Both the position numbers and the translations under genes were made by a program. From JBFHKO01 sp041595355 (GTDB taxonomy: Bacteria > Pseudomonadota > Gammaproteobacteria > Enterobacterales > Aeromonadaceae), in NCBI GenBank assembly GCA_041595355.1, contig JBFHKO010000015.1, forward strand, positions 1 to 22,561: a stretch of DNA of 22,561 nucleotides, given 5' to 3'. Every line of letters starts with the position of its first letter. Position 1 is the stretch's first letter. This document shows, piece after piece, positions 1 to 6,623 of the stretch. The notes below the pieces were generated by a model, which worked only from the letters and a program-made list of their open reading frames with translations, was not told where the DNA came from and searched no databases.

Positions 1-353
1 ATGCCCAGCCAGGTCAGGCTCAGGCAAAGGAGTAGATTGAGTGCCACATTCAGTGTGGCCTTCAGCCAGGCACCCTGCTGCAGCAGCACCAGGGTGTCCA
101 GGGAGAAGGAGGAGAAGGTGGTCAGGGCACCCAGCAGACCTATCATGATCAGCGGCCGCCAGGGGGTGGCATCCAGCAACCCCTGCTGGATGAGGCCGAT
201 CATCACTCCCATGACGAGGGAGCCCAGCAGGTTGACCGTCAGGGTCCCGAACGGAAAGTGGCGGCCCAGCAGCTGGGCCATCAGTTCACTGATGAAATAG
301 CGCAGACAGGCGCCGAGGGCGCCGCCGCCGGCGACAAAGAGGTAAGGCATCAT
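1..353 (-). CDS. crcB: CrcB/FluC fluoride channel, 3' end cut by window edge
   Basis: Reading the minus strand from ATG at 353-351 (a second in-frame ATG follows at 350-348) gives about 117 residues with no stop before the window edge. The protein begins MMPYLFVAGGGALGACLRY and contains FGTLTVNLLGS and GLLGALTTFSSFS. These are the signature stretches of the Fluc/CrcB family, small four-helix proteins that act as dual-topology dimers and export fluoride through the inner membrane. Family members are about 125 residues, so only the last few residues are missing. A TTGACA-like -35 lies on the minus strand at 412-407, but no good -10 follows at the usual distance. I saw no fluoride riboswitch in the leader. 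Family assignment is firm; the choice between the two ATGs is open. Confidence 0.9.
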   Translation of the reverse strand, partial: MMPYLFVAGGGALGACLRYFISELMAQLLGRHFPFGTLTVNLLGSLVMGVMIGLIQQGLLDATPWRPLIMIGLLGALTTFSSFSLDTLVLLQQGAWLKATLNVALNLLLCLSLTWLG

Positions 354-477
354 GATGGAGGTTCCCGAAGCGCGATGCAGAGCAGGATCCGGGCCCGGGC
401 GGCGCTTGTCAATTCCAGCGTCCGGAAAGGAACCCCGTCGAGGTCGCTGCCAGGAGTGACGAGCGGACCACATGAAT

Positions 478-500
478 GCGGGGCCCGTGACGGGCCCCGC
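478..500. terminator. GC-rich perfect hairpin, possible terminator without T-run
   Basis: A perfect 10-bp inverted repeat, GCGGGGCCCG with CGGGCCCCGC, surrounds a 3-nt loop. Neither strand has a T-tract after it. It could terminate minus-strand transcription coming towards crcB or be a structural element. The hairpin is certain; its role is a guess. Confidence 0.35.
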
Positions 501-843
501 GATGGGTCATTAAGCTAGCTATCTGGCGTACACTTACTTACAAGGATTTGCACAAGGTTCACGAGGGGATCTGTACCTCCTTGCTGCGGTGGTGCGACAG
601 ACTCACAGCGCCTTGTTTGTAACAGTGGCTTGCACGCTGCTCGGGTTTGGCCCGATGGGTCTTGCTCATCATCACCCTCAGTTGACCATACGGAGCAGGC
701 CCTGTGGCTGCTTGCTCCTTCCCGATCCAGATCACTGGCCAAGGTATTGGGTATCACGGTAAATCAGGTGCAGACTCACCACTGGTGCCGGCAAGCCGTA
801 TCTTGCTTGGCTGAAGCGACTGAACCTGAGTGAAGTATTGGTC

Positions 844-883
844 ACCCTTGTTCATATCGCAAGGCGAGGGTCTGTTGTTTTTT
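844..883 (+). terminator. Weak terminator-like hairpin with T-run
   Basis: CCTTG (846-850) can pair with CAAGG (860-864), with an alternative bulged extension of ACCC (844-847) to GGGT (868-871). It is followed by a T-rich tail ending in six Ts (878-883). No plus-strand gene is seen upstream, so it would have to end an unrecognised transcript. Confidence 0.25.
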
Positions 884-888
884 CGGAG

Positions 889-916
889 TTGTTGGCCGGC
901 AAAAAGTCCGTATAAT
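889..916 (+). promoter_or_regulatory. Sigma70-like promoter with GC-rich discriminator
   Basis: TTGTTG (889-894) lies 16 bp before a perfect TATAAT (911-916), followed directly by GCGCCCCC. A GC-rich stretch between -10 and start is typical of promoters under stringent control, such as those of rRNA and tRNA operons. No stable RNA follows, so this is most simply a distal promoter for polA with a leader of almost 400 nt. Confidence 0.5.
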
Positions 917-1114
917 GCGCCCCCTTCCCCCCGGCAACGGCTATGGTTAATCACGGCCCGGTTGCCGATGGCGGCGGGAGCCTTGGCATCGGGGCCTGGC
1001 CTGCGCTGCGGCTCCATGAGGGGCCCTTAGTGGCCGCGCCGGCGCCACCGGCAGTCTGGTGCGCCATTCTTTTCCACATTGACCTGGATCAGATAAATAT
1101 CATCCGGCCGCTTC

Positions 1115-1142
1115 TTGTGGAATTATCAATTTGTTTTATAAG
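1115..1142 (+). promoter_or_regulatory. Candidate proximal polA promoter
   Basis: TTGTGG (1115-1120) is followed after 16 bp by TATAAG (1137-1142), in a locally AT-rich stretch within otherwise GC-rich DNA. The ATG of polA is about 165 bp downstream. Confidence 0.4.
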
Positions 1143-1209
1143 CACTTTTTTGTTAAGGCTGCCTGATATTTCAATCCGGCGGCCCGATGGCCCGTTTTCT
1201 TCAACAGAG

Positions 1210-1238
1210 ATATCCACAGCCTGTCCATGTTATCCCCA
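1210..1238 (+). promoter_or_regulatory. Pair of DnaA-box-like sites in the polA leader
   Basis: ATATCCACA (1210-1218) and TTATCCCCA (1230-1238) each differ by one base from the strict DnaA box TTATCCACA. They share orientation and are 20 bp apart, about two helical turns. A third single-mismatch site, TTTTCCACA, is at 1070-1078. DnaA is known to influence polA expression in E. coli, which makes regulatory use plausible. This is not an origin: the AT-rich repeats and dense GATC sites of oriC are lacking. Confidence 0.35.
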
Positions 1239-1307
1239 GCTTCTGTCTTGGAGTCGGCATCGCCTCTGTGGCATCCTGTTGCGACCCGAATCTAGCAGGT
1301 TTTAACC

Positions 1308-4037
1308 ATGTCCAATGCTGCCCCTCTGATCCTGGTGGACGGATCCTCCTACCTTTATCGCGCCTTCTTCGCCTCCCAGCAGGCGGATCTGCGCACCGCA
1401 GACGGGGTACCGACCGGCGCCATTCGCCTGGTAACCAACATGCTGCGCAGCCTGTTGAAGCAGTATCCCGACTCGGCGGTAGCCGTGGTGTTCGATGCCA
1501 AGGGCAAGAGCTTCCGTAACGATCTCTATGCCGAGTACAAGGCCCATCGCCCGCCGATGCCGGATGAGCTGCGCCAGCAGATCGAGCCCATTCACCGCAT
1601 GGTCCGCGCCCTGGGATTGCCGCTGCTGATGGTGGAGGGGGTCGAGGCCGACGATGTCATCGGCACGCTGGCACGCCAGGCCACCGAGCAGCAGATAGAC
1701 ACCCTGATCAGCACCGGTGACAAGGACATGGCTCAGCTGGTGTCCGCGCACGTGACCCTGATTGACACCATGAAGGGGGAGACCACCGATCGGCAGGGGG
1801 TGATCGATCGCTTCGGCGTGCCGCCCGAGCTCATCATCGACTACCTGGCGCTGATGGGCGACAGCTCGGACAACATTCCCGGCATGCCGGGGGTCGGCCC
1901 CAAGACAGCCGTGGCCCTGCTGCAGGGGCTGGGCAACATCGCCACCCTGGTCGCCGAGCCGGAGCGGATAGCGGGGCTGGGATTTCGCGGTGCCAAGAGC
2001 TTTGCCGCCAAGCTGATGGAATTCAAGGAGCAGGTGCTGCTCTCCCGCGCCCTGGCGACCATCAAGACCGATGTGCCGCTGGAGGTGGGGGCCTGCGAGC
2101 TGCAGCGGGGCGTTGCCGATCGGGAGGCCCTGCTGAGCCTCTACCGGGAGTTCGAGTTCAAGAACCTGGTGCAGGAGCTGGAGCCGCAGGCGGAGGCCGC
2201 AACAGCGGCTGCCGCGGCCGCCCCGACCGAGGTTCGTTACCAGACCCTGCTCACCGAGAGCGAGCTGGATGCCTGGTTGAGCCGGTTGGCGGCGAGCGCG
2301 CTGTTTGCCTTCGATACCGAGACCGATTCGCTGGATTACATGCAGGCGCGCATCGTCGGCGTCTCCTTTGCCGTCGAGGCCGGCGAGGCGGCCTATGTGC
2401 CCCTGGCCCATGATTATCTGGGGGCGCCGGCGCAGCTGGATCGGGAGGCCGTGCTGGCGCGCCTCAAGCCGCTGCTGGAGGATGCCGGCCTGAAGAAGGT
2501 GGGCCAGAACCTGAAGTTCGATCGCAATGTGCTGCGCAATCACGGCATCGAGCTGCGTGGCATCGCCTTCGACACCATGCTGGAGTCCTATGTGCTGAAC
2601 TCCACCGCCAGCCGGCATAACATGGACGATCTGGCGGCCAAGTACCTGCATTACCAGACCACCCGCTTCGAGGAGATTGCCGGCAAGGGCGTCAAGCAGC
2701 TGTGCTTCAACCAGATTGAGCTGGACAAGGCGGCCCCCTACGCCGCCGAGGATGCCGATATCACCCTGCGCCTGCATCAGACCCTGTGGCCGCAACTGGA
2801 GGCCGAGCCCGGCCTGCGCACCCTGTTCGAGGAGACCGAGCTGCCGCTGCTGCCCATACTGGCAGACATGGAGCGTCGCGGCACCTTGCTTTCGCCGACG
2901 CTGCTGGCCGAGCAGAGCCGGCAGATAGCGGCGCGGCTGCAGGCGCTGGAGGCCGAGGCGCATCAGCTGGCCGGCCAGGCTTTCAACCTTGCCTCCACCA
3001 AGCAGCTGGGGGAGATACTGTTCGACAAGCTGGGGCTGCCGGTGTTGAAGAAGACCCCCAAGGGGGCTCCCTCCACCGCGGAGGAGGTGCTGCAGGAGCT
3101 GGCGTTGGACTATCCGCTGCCCAAGCTGCTACTGGAGCACCGCAGTCTGGCCAAGCTCAAGTCCACCTATACCGACAAGTTGCCGCAGATGCTGGATCCC
3201 AGCGGCCGGGTGCACACCTCCTATCATCAGGCGGTGACGGCCACCGGGCGGCTCTCCTCCTCGGATCCCAACCTGCAGAACATCCCCATCCGTACCGAGG
3301 AGGGACGCCGCATCCGTCAGGCCTTCATCGCCGAGGCGGGTTACAAACTGGTGGCAGCCGACTACTCCCAGATTGAGCTGCGCATCATGGCGCACCTGTC
3401 GGGCGATGCCGGTCTGCTCGCAGCCTTCGCCGCCGGCCAGGACATCCATCGCGCCACCGCCGCCGAGGTGATGGGCGTCGCGCCGGAAGCGGTGACCGCC
3501 GACCAGCGGCGCAGCGCCAAGGCCATCAATTTCGGCCTCATCTATGGCATGAGTGCCTTTGGTCTGGCGCGCCAGCTGGGCATACCGCGAGCCGAGGCGC
3601 AGCGTTACATGGATCTCTATTTCACCCGCTATCCAGGGGTACAGGATTACATGGAGCGTACCCGCCAGCTGGCGGAAGAGAAGGGCTACGTCGAGACCCT
3701 GTTCGGACGCCGCCTCTATCTGCCGGATATCCGCTCCCGTAATCAGGGCGTGCGCAAGGCGGCCGAACGGGCCGCCATCAATGCGCCCATGCAGGGGACG
3801 GCGGCGGACATCATCAAGCGGGCCATGATCCGGGTCGACGGGTGGATACAGACCTGCGAGGCGGACAGCATCCGCATGTTGATGCAGGTGCATGATGAAC
3901 TGGTCTTCGAGGTGCGGGAGGAGAAGGTCGAGGCCTATCTGCCCAGGATCTGCGCGCTGATGGGCGAGGCGGCGCAGCTGGCCGTGCCTCTGGAAGTGGG
4001 GATCGGGGTGGGGGACAACTGGGATCAGGCCCACTGA
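1308..4037 (+). CDS. polA: DNA polymerase I
   Basis: This 909-residue protein (E. coli Pol I is 928) has all three domains. The N-terminal 5'-3' flap nuclease (about 1-290) opens with LILVDGSSYLYRAFFA and contains the acidic EADDVIGTLA motif. The 3'-5' proofreading exonuclease (about 310-500) keeps its metal ligands in FDTETDSLD (D336, E338, matching E. coli D355/E357). The polymerase domain has motif A DYSQIELR (D685), the O-helix motif RRSAKAINFGLIYG and motif C VHDELVFEV (D863). It fills gaps after excision repair and replaces Okazaki primers in the cytoplasm. The ATG at 1308 fits the conserved N-terminus, with AGCAGG a few bases upstream. An alanine-rich linker (about 300-310) separates the first two domains. 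No active-site residue looks changed. It converges on engB. Confidence 0.98.
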   Translation: MSNAAPLILVDGSSYLYRAFFASQQADLRTADGVPTGAIRLVTNMLRSLLKQYPDSAVAVVFDAKGKSFRNDLYAEYKAHRPPMPDELRQQIEPIHRMVRALGLPLLMVEGVEADDVIGTLARQATEQQIDTLISTGDKDMAQLVSAHVTLIDTMKGETTDRQGVIDRFGVPPELIIDYLALMGDSSDNIPGMPGVGPKTAVALLQGLGNIATLVAEPERIAGLGFRGAKSFAAKLMEFKEQVLLSRALATIKTDVPLEVGACELQRGVADREALLSLYREFEFKNLVQELEPQAEAATAAAAAAPTEVRYQTLLTESELDAWLSRLAASALFAFDTETDSLDYMQARIVGVSFAVEAGEAAYVPLAHDYLGAPAQLDREAVLARLKPLLEDAGLKKVGQNLKFDRNVLRNHGIELRGIAFDTMLESYVLNSTASRHNMDDLAAKYLHYQTTRFEEIAGKGVKQLCFNQIELDKAAPYAAEDADITLRLHQTLWPQLEAEPGLRTLFEETELPLLPILADMERRGTLLSPTLLAEQSRQIAARLQALEAEAHQLAGQAFNLASTKQLGEILFDKLGLPVLKKTPKGAPSTAEEVLQELALDYPLPKLLLEHRSLAKLKSTYTDKLPQMLDPSGRVHTSYHQAVTATGRLSSSDPNLQNIPIRTEEGRRIRQAFIAEAGYKLVAADYSQIELRIMAHLSGDAGLLAAFAAGQDIHRATAAEVMGVAPEAVTADQRRSAKAINFGLIYGMSAFGLARQLGIPRAEAQRYMDLYFTRYPGVQDYMERTRQLAEEKGYVETLFGRRLYLPDIRSRNQGVRKAAERAAINAPMQGTAADIIKRAMIRVDGWIQTCEADSIRMLMQVHDELVFEVREEKVEAYLPRICALMGEAAQLAVPLEVGIGVGDNWDQAH

Positions 4038-4041
4038 CGGG

Positions 4042-4067
4042 CCCGGGCCGCCTGGCGGCGGCCCGGG
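4042..4067. terminator. GC-rich hairpin between convergent polA and engB
   Basis: An 11-bp perfect stem (4042-4052 with 4057-4067) closes a TGGC loop in the 42 bp between the two stop codons. There is no T-tract on either side, so it would be a bidirectional but non-canonical terminator. The small RNA Spot 42, which lies just after polA in enterics and vibrios, has no room here. Confidence 0.5.
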
Positions 4068-4079
4068 GTAAGGCTTCGC

Positions 4080-4715
4080 TTACGCCTCGGCGTCGAGGGG
4101 GGCGTCCTCTTCTGGCTGGTACCAGTCGCTCAGGATCTGGGTCACCAGCTCGAGGCCGATGCCCTTGAGGGAGGAGAAGGCCTCGACGCGGATGTTGCCG
4201 CCGAACATGGCCATCGCCTCACGCACCTGCAGCACCGCATTCTTGCGCGGACCGGGGTTGAGTTTGTCGCACTTGGTCAGCAGCGCCAGTACCGGCAGGT
4301 GATGGCCGCTGGCCCACTCCAGCAACTGCTGGTCGGTATCCCGCAGCGGGTGGCGAATGTCCATCAGCAGCACCAGTCCCTTCAGCGATTCGCGCTTTTG
4401 CAGGTATTCGGCCAATGCCTCCTGCCACTTGCGCTTCATTTCCTCCGGGACCTGGGCATAACCGTAGCCTGGCAGATCCACCAGACGCTTGCCCGGCTCC
4501 AGTTCGAACAGGTTGATGAGCTGGGTGCGGCCCGGCGTCTTACTGGTGCGGGCCAGTTGCTTCTGCTTGGTGAGGGTGTTCAGGGCAGAGGATTTACCGG
4601 CATTGGAACGCCCCGCAAAGGCGACCTCGATGCCGGTATCTTCCGGCAGGTGCCGGATATCCGGGGCGCTGGTCACAAAGTGCACCTTGTTGAAGTTCAG
4701 GGTCTTATTTTCCAA
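4080..4715 (-). CDS. engB: Ribosome biogenesis GTPase EngB/YsxC (YihA)
   Basis: This 211-residue GTPase of the TRAFAC class is needed for late assembly of the 50S ribosomal subunit. The G motifs are in order: P-loop GRSNAGKS (35-42), switch region TPGRTQ (60-65), G3 DLPGYG (80-85), G4 TKCD (147-150) and G5 SSLKG (181-185). The stretch SAPDIRHLPEDTGIEVAFAG is almost the same as in E. coli YihA as I recall it, and the length agrees (about 210). The start that fits the family N-terminus is TTG at 4715-4713, with a GGGG run about 8 nt upstream on the minus strand; the nearby ATG codons at about 4733 are in another frame. It is convergent with polA and divergent from the cytochrome c4 gene. Confidence 0.97.
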   Translation of the reverse strand: MENKTLNFNKVHFVTSAPDIRHLPEDTGIEVAFAGRSNAGKSSALNTLTKQKQLARTSKTPGRTQLINLFELEPGKRLVDLPGYGYAQVPEEMKRKWQEALAEYLQKRESLKGLVLLMDIRHPLRDTDQQLLEWASGHHLPVLALLTKCDKLNPGPRKNAVLQVREAMAMFGGNIRVEAFSSLKGIGLELVTQILSDWYQPEEDAPLDAEA

Positions 4716-4762
4716 GGTAAAATCCCCATCATGAATAAAAAGTTATGGATATTGGTTTATTG

Positions 4763-4839
4763 TAAAATCGGACGGGCCGATCCTGCAGTCAACCGCGCAT
4801 GGTAACACGACTGGGCACGGAGTGGATCGCTCCGGTGCC
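4763..4839 (+). promoter_or_regulatory. Cytochrome c4 leader: -10-like site and hairpin
   Basis: A TAAAAT hexamer (4763-4768) lies in the AT-rich gap between engB and the cytochrome gene, with no good -35 at the usual distance. Downstream, GGCACGGAG (4814-4822) can pair with CTCC-G-GTGCC (4830-4839) to give a 9-bp stem with one bulged G and a 7-nt loop. The stem ends about 9 nt before the ribosome binding site AGGGAT. The hairpin is seen directly; an effect on expression is inferred. Confidence 0.3.
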
Positions 4840-4856
4840 TCATCAAAAGGGATAGC

Positions 4857-5474
4857 ATGAATAAATTCGTCATTTTGTTTGCCATCGCCCTGGCTGGCCT
4901 GTCCCAGGTCCGGGCCCAGGGCGATGCGGCGGCCGGGCAGACCAAGGCCGCCGTCTGTACGGCCTGCCACAATGCCGATGGCAACAGCAGCCTCGAGTTG
5001 TATCCCAAGCTGGCGGGGCAGAACAGCCGTTATCTGTTCAAGCAGCTGCAGGAATTCAAGGCCGCCGCCGAGGGCAAGGCGGGGCGGGGCAATGCCATCA
5101 TGGCCGGCATGGTGATGCCCCTTGGCGAGCAGGACATGCAGGATCTGGCGGCCTATTTTGCCAGCCAGCCCATCACGCCGGTGGCGGTGCCGGACGAGGT
5201 GGTTTCTGCCGGCAAGGCGCTCTACATGGGCGGCGACCTGGCCCGGGGCATACCGGCCTGCATGGCCTGCCACGGCCCCCGGGGCGAGGGACTGAGCGCG
5301 GCGGGCTATCCCAGTCTCAGTGGTCAGCATCCCGGTTACCTCAAGAGTCAGCTGGAGGCCTTTCGCAAGGGCGAACGCAACAACGATCCCAACGGCATGA
5401 TGCGCGACATCGCCATGAAGCTGAGTGACGAGGATATCCGCGTTCTCTCCAGCTATGTGGCAGGCCTGCACTGA
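4857..5474 (+). CDS. Di-haem cytochrome c4
   Basis: This is a 205-residue periplasmic electron carrier with two c-type haem domains. Residues 1-20 form a signal peptide (hydrophobic core VILFAIALAGL, cleavage expected after VRA). Haem-binding CxxCH motifs are CTACH (34-38) and CMACH (135-139). Likely axial methionines lie in GMVMPL (84-89) and in the region 181-187. Each half has the cytochrome c4 pattern YPKLAGQ / YPSLSGQ followed by YLxxQLxxF, which shows the internal duplication of the family. Cytochrome c4 passes electrons from the bc1 complex to terminal oxidases. A cytochrome c4 gene next to polA/engB is common in gammaproteobacteria outside the enterics. The ATG at 4857 has AGGGAT 5 nt upstream. 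Confidence 0.95.
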   Translation: MNKFVILFAIALAGLSQVRAQGDAAAGQTKAAVCTACHNADGNSSLELYPKLAGQNSRYLFKQLQEFKAAAEGKAGRGNAIMAGMVMPLGEQDMQDLAAYFASQPITPVAVPDEVVSAGKALYMGGDLARGIPACMACHGPRGEGLSAAGYPSLSGQHPGYLKSQLEAFRKGERNNDPNGMMRDIAMKLSDEDIRVLSSYVAGLH

Positions 5475-5483
5475 GCGGCTGCC

Positions 5484-5507
5484 CGGGCGCCGAGTGGCCT
5501 GCGCCCG
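5484..5507. terminator. GC-rich hairpin between convergent genes
   Basis: CGGGCGC (5484-5490) and GCGCCCG (5501-5507) form a 7-bp stem with a 10-nt loop. It fills the 33-bp gap between the cytochrome c4 stop and the stop of the minus-strand membrane protein. No T-tract follows. Confidence 0.35.
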
Positions 5508-5747
5508 CTATGGCCGGCGGCGGGCCAGGCCCTTTTGTTTGAGAATGGCCAGCAGCAGCGCCACTTGGTAGGGGGTGATCAGCAGCAGTCCCAGCCCCAT
5601 CAGCACCAGCGGATAAAAGGGTAACTGCCAGTCGGCAGCCAGCCAGCGTGCCCAGCCGATTTGCTCCAGCACGCCCCAGAGCAGCAACAGCGAGCCCAGC
5701 AGATCCAGTATCAGCAGGTAGCGGGGCAGTGCACGAATGGGCGTCAT
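5508..5747 (-). CDS. Small two-helix membrane protein, DUF1418 (YbjC)-like
   Basis: This 79-residue protein has two hydrophobic segments, about residues 10-27 (LLILDLLGSLLLLWGVL) and 45-68 (YPLVLMGLGLLLITPY onward), and a basic C-terminus (KQKGLARRRP). The pattern 'short basic N-terminus, LP, LLILDLLG, loop, LVLMGLGLLLITP' resembles E. coli YbjC (DUF1418), whose function is not known. This match is from memory and not tested. The start is well supported by AGGAGG on the minus strand just upstream of 5747. Both termini would probably face the same side of the inner membrane. It lies alone between two plus-strand genes. Confidence 0.65.
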   Translation of the reverse strand: MTPIRALPRYLLILDLLGSLLLLWGVLEQIGWARWLAADWQLPFYPLVLMGLGLLLITPYQVALLLAILKQKGLARRRP

Positions 5748-5880
5748 GAGGCCTCCTGTGAGCGGCAGCCGGCGTGGCTAACGACTATCCTAGCGATCTG
5801 GATGCACGAAAACCTTGCGCTGGCCCGCGCTGGCATCCGGTCGGTGGTGGCATTATTGCCGGCCCGGTCCGCGGCGGGTG

Positions 5881-5909
5881 TTGGGGCGCTTCACCTTTCG
5901 TGTCACAAT
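5881..5909 (+). promoter_or_regulatory. Candidate yihI promoter framed by an inverted repeat
   Basis: TTGGGG (5881-5886), a 17-bp spacer and CACAAT (5904-5909) form a weak sigma70-like pair. A perfect 7-bp inverted repeat, GGGGCGC (5883-5889) and GCGCCCC (5911-5917), brackets the spacer and -10. This could be an operator or chance in GC-rich DNA. Confidence 0.3.
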
Positions 5910-5966
5910 GGCGCCCCATCGCCCCCAGTGGGCAAGTAACAAGCAGTTTGCAACGCGGAGAAGACC

Positions 5967-6560
5967 ATGTCGTCCATGCCAAAACCCCGTAAACCTGGTG
6001 CCGCCGGCAAGCCTGTGGCCAGCAAGGGCGGAAAGAAAAAAGAGTCCCAGGAGCAGGCCCAGGCCAGCCGGGAGCAGAAGCGTCTGGCCCGGCGCAAGGG
6101 GCTGAAGGCCGGCTCCCGTCAGCAGAGCGAAACGGCGGCTGCGGGGCCGACGGGCAAGGCTTCGCGGGATCCGCGTCTCGGCTCCAAGAAACCGGTGGAA
6201 TTGCTGGTGGCTACCCAGCCGGTCAAGGCGCCGGTCGCCAGGCCTGCCGCCAAGGCCAAGCCCGAGGATAAATCGCGCGAGCGGCTGGAGCAGGAGCTGG
6301 TCGCCATCGAAAATGATGAGCGTCTGGAGCGACTGGTGGATCGGCTGGATGAGGGGCAGCCCGTCTCGGATGCCGATCAGGCCTGGCTGGATGAGCGCCT
6401 GGCGCGTCATCAGGCCCTGCTGGCCGAGCTCGGCATCAGCGATGACGACGAGGAGGGCGATGCCGAGTCCTCGGTCGACGATCTGTGGAACCGTTTCATC
6501 GATGATGAATTCGACCCCACCGAGCTGGATGGTGATTTCAAGGGCAAGCCCAACAAGTAA
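5967..6560 (+). CDS. yihI: YihI, activator of the Der (EngA) GTPase
   Basis: This is a 197-residue cytoplasmic protein. The N-terminal part (1-110) is very basic and disordered-looking, rich in Lys, Arg, Ala and Pro, with the family signature DPRLGSKKPVEL (68-79). The C-terminal part (about 105-197) is acidic and helical: ENDERLERLVDRLDEG, then AWLDERLARH and LGISDDDEEGD. E. coli YihI (169 residues) has the same bipartite plan and stimulates GTP hydrolysis by Der during 50S subunit assembly. ATG at 5967 has GGAG 6 nt upstream; a second ATG at codon 4 is possible. yihI is followed directly by hemN, as in E. coli. Its acidic tail is longer than that of E. coli. Confidence 0.92.
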   Translation: MSSMPKPRKPGAAGKPVASKGGKKKESQEQAQASREQKRLARRKGLKAGSRQQSETAAAGPTGKASRDPRLGSKKPVELLVATQPVKAPVARPAAKAKPEDKSRERLEQELVAIENDERLERLVDRLDEGQPVSDADQAWLDERLARHQALLAELGISDDDEEGDAESSVDDLWNRFIDDEFDPTELDGDFKGKPNK

Positions 6561-6565
6561 CAGGC

Positions 6566-6592
6566 CGCGGCCCGTCGGGGCCGCGTTGTCAT
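6566..6592 (+). terminator. GC-rich hairpin after yihI
   Basis: CGCGGCCC (6566-6573) pairs with GGGCCGCG (6578-6585) around a GTCG loop, just after the yihI stop codon and followed by TTGTCAT. The poor T-run suggests partial termination, leaving hemN to be read in part from yihI. Confidence 0.45.
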
Positions 6593-6623
6593 CACGAGGT
6601 GGCATCACATCGAGGAGTCGCAG

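Larger units (their letters stand above)
354..1307. other. Long intergenic region between crcB and polA
   Basis: About 950 bp separates the divergently oriented crcB and polA genes. No reading frame here has recognisable protein content or a convincing start. What can be seen is a GC-rich hairpin (478-500), a weak terminator-like structure with a T-run (844-883), a promoter-like pair with a GC-rich discriminator (889-916), a second promoter-like pair (1115-1142) and three near-consensus DnaA boxes (1070-1238). I looked for tRNA, 5S rRNA, Spot 42 and RNase P RNA features and did not find any. Confidence 0.6.

Noticed and set aside
354..480. Fluoride riboswitch ahead of crcB
   Set aside because: The conserved GATGG...CGCC pseudoknot elements of the crcB motif are not present in the leader on the minus strand.
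1060..1300. Possible replication origin because of DnaA-box-like sites
   Set aside because: There are only three imperfect boxes, very few GATC sites, no AT-rich repeat array, and no dnaA, mnmG or mioC nearby.
1302..2963. Long minus-strand open frame opposite polA (553 codons)
   Set aside because: It is an antisense shadow caused by GC-rich codon usage, rich in Leu, Gln, Gly and His with no family features, and polA is certain on the other strand.
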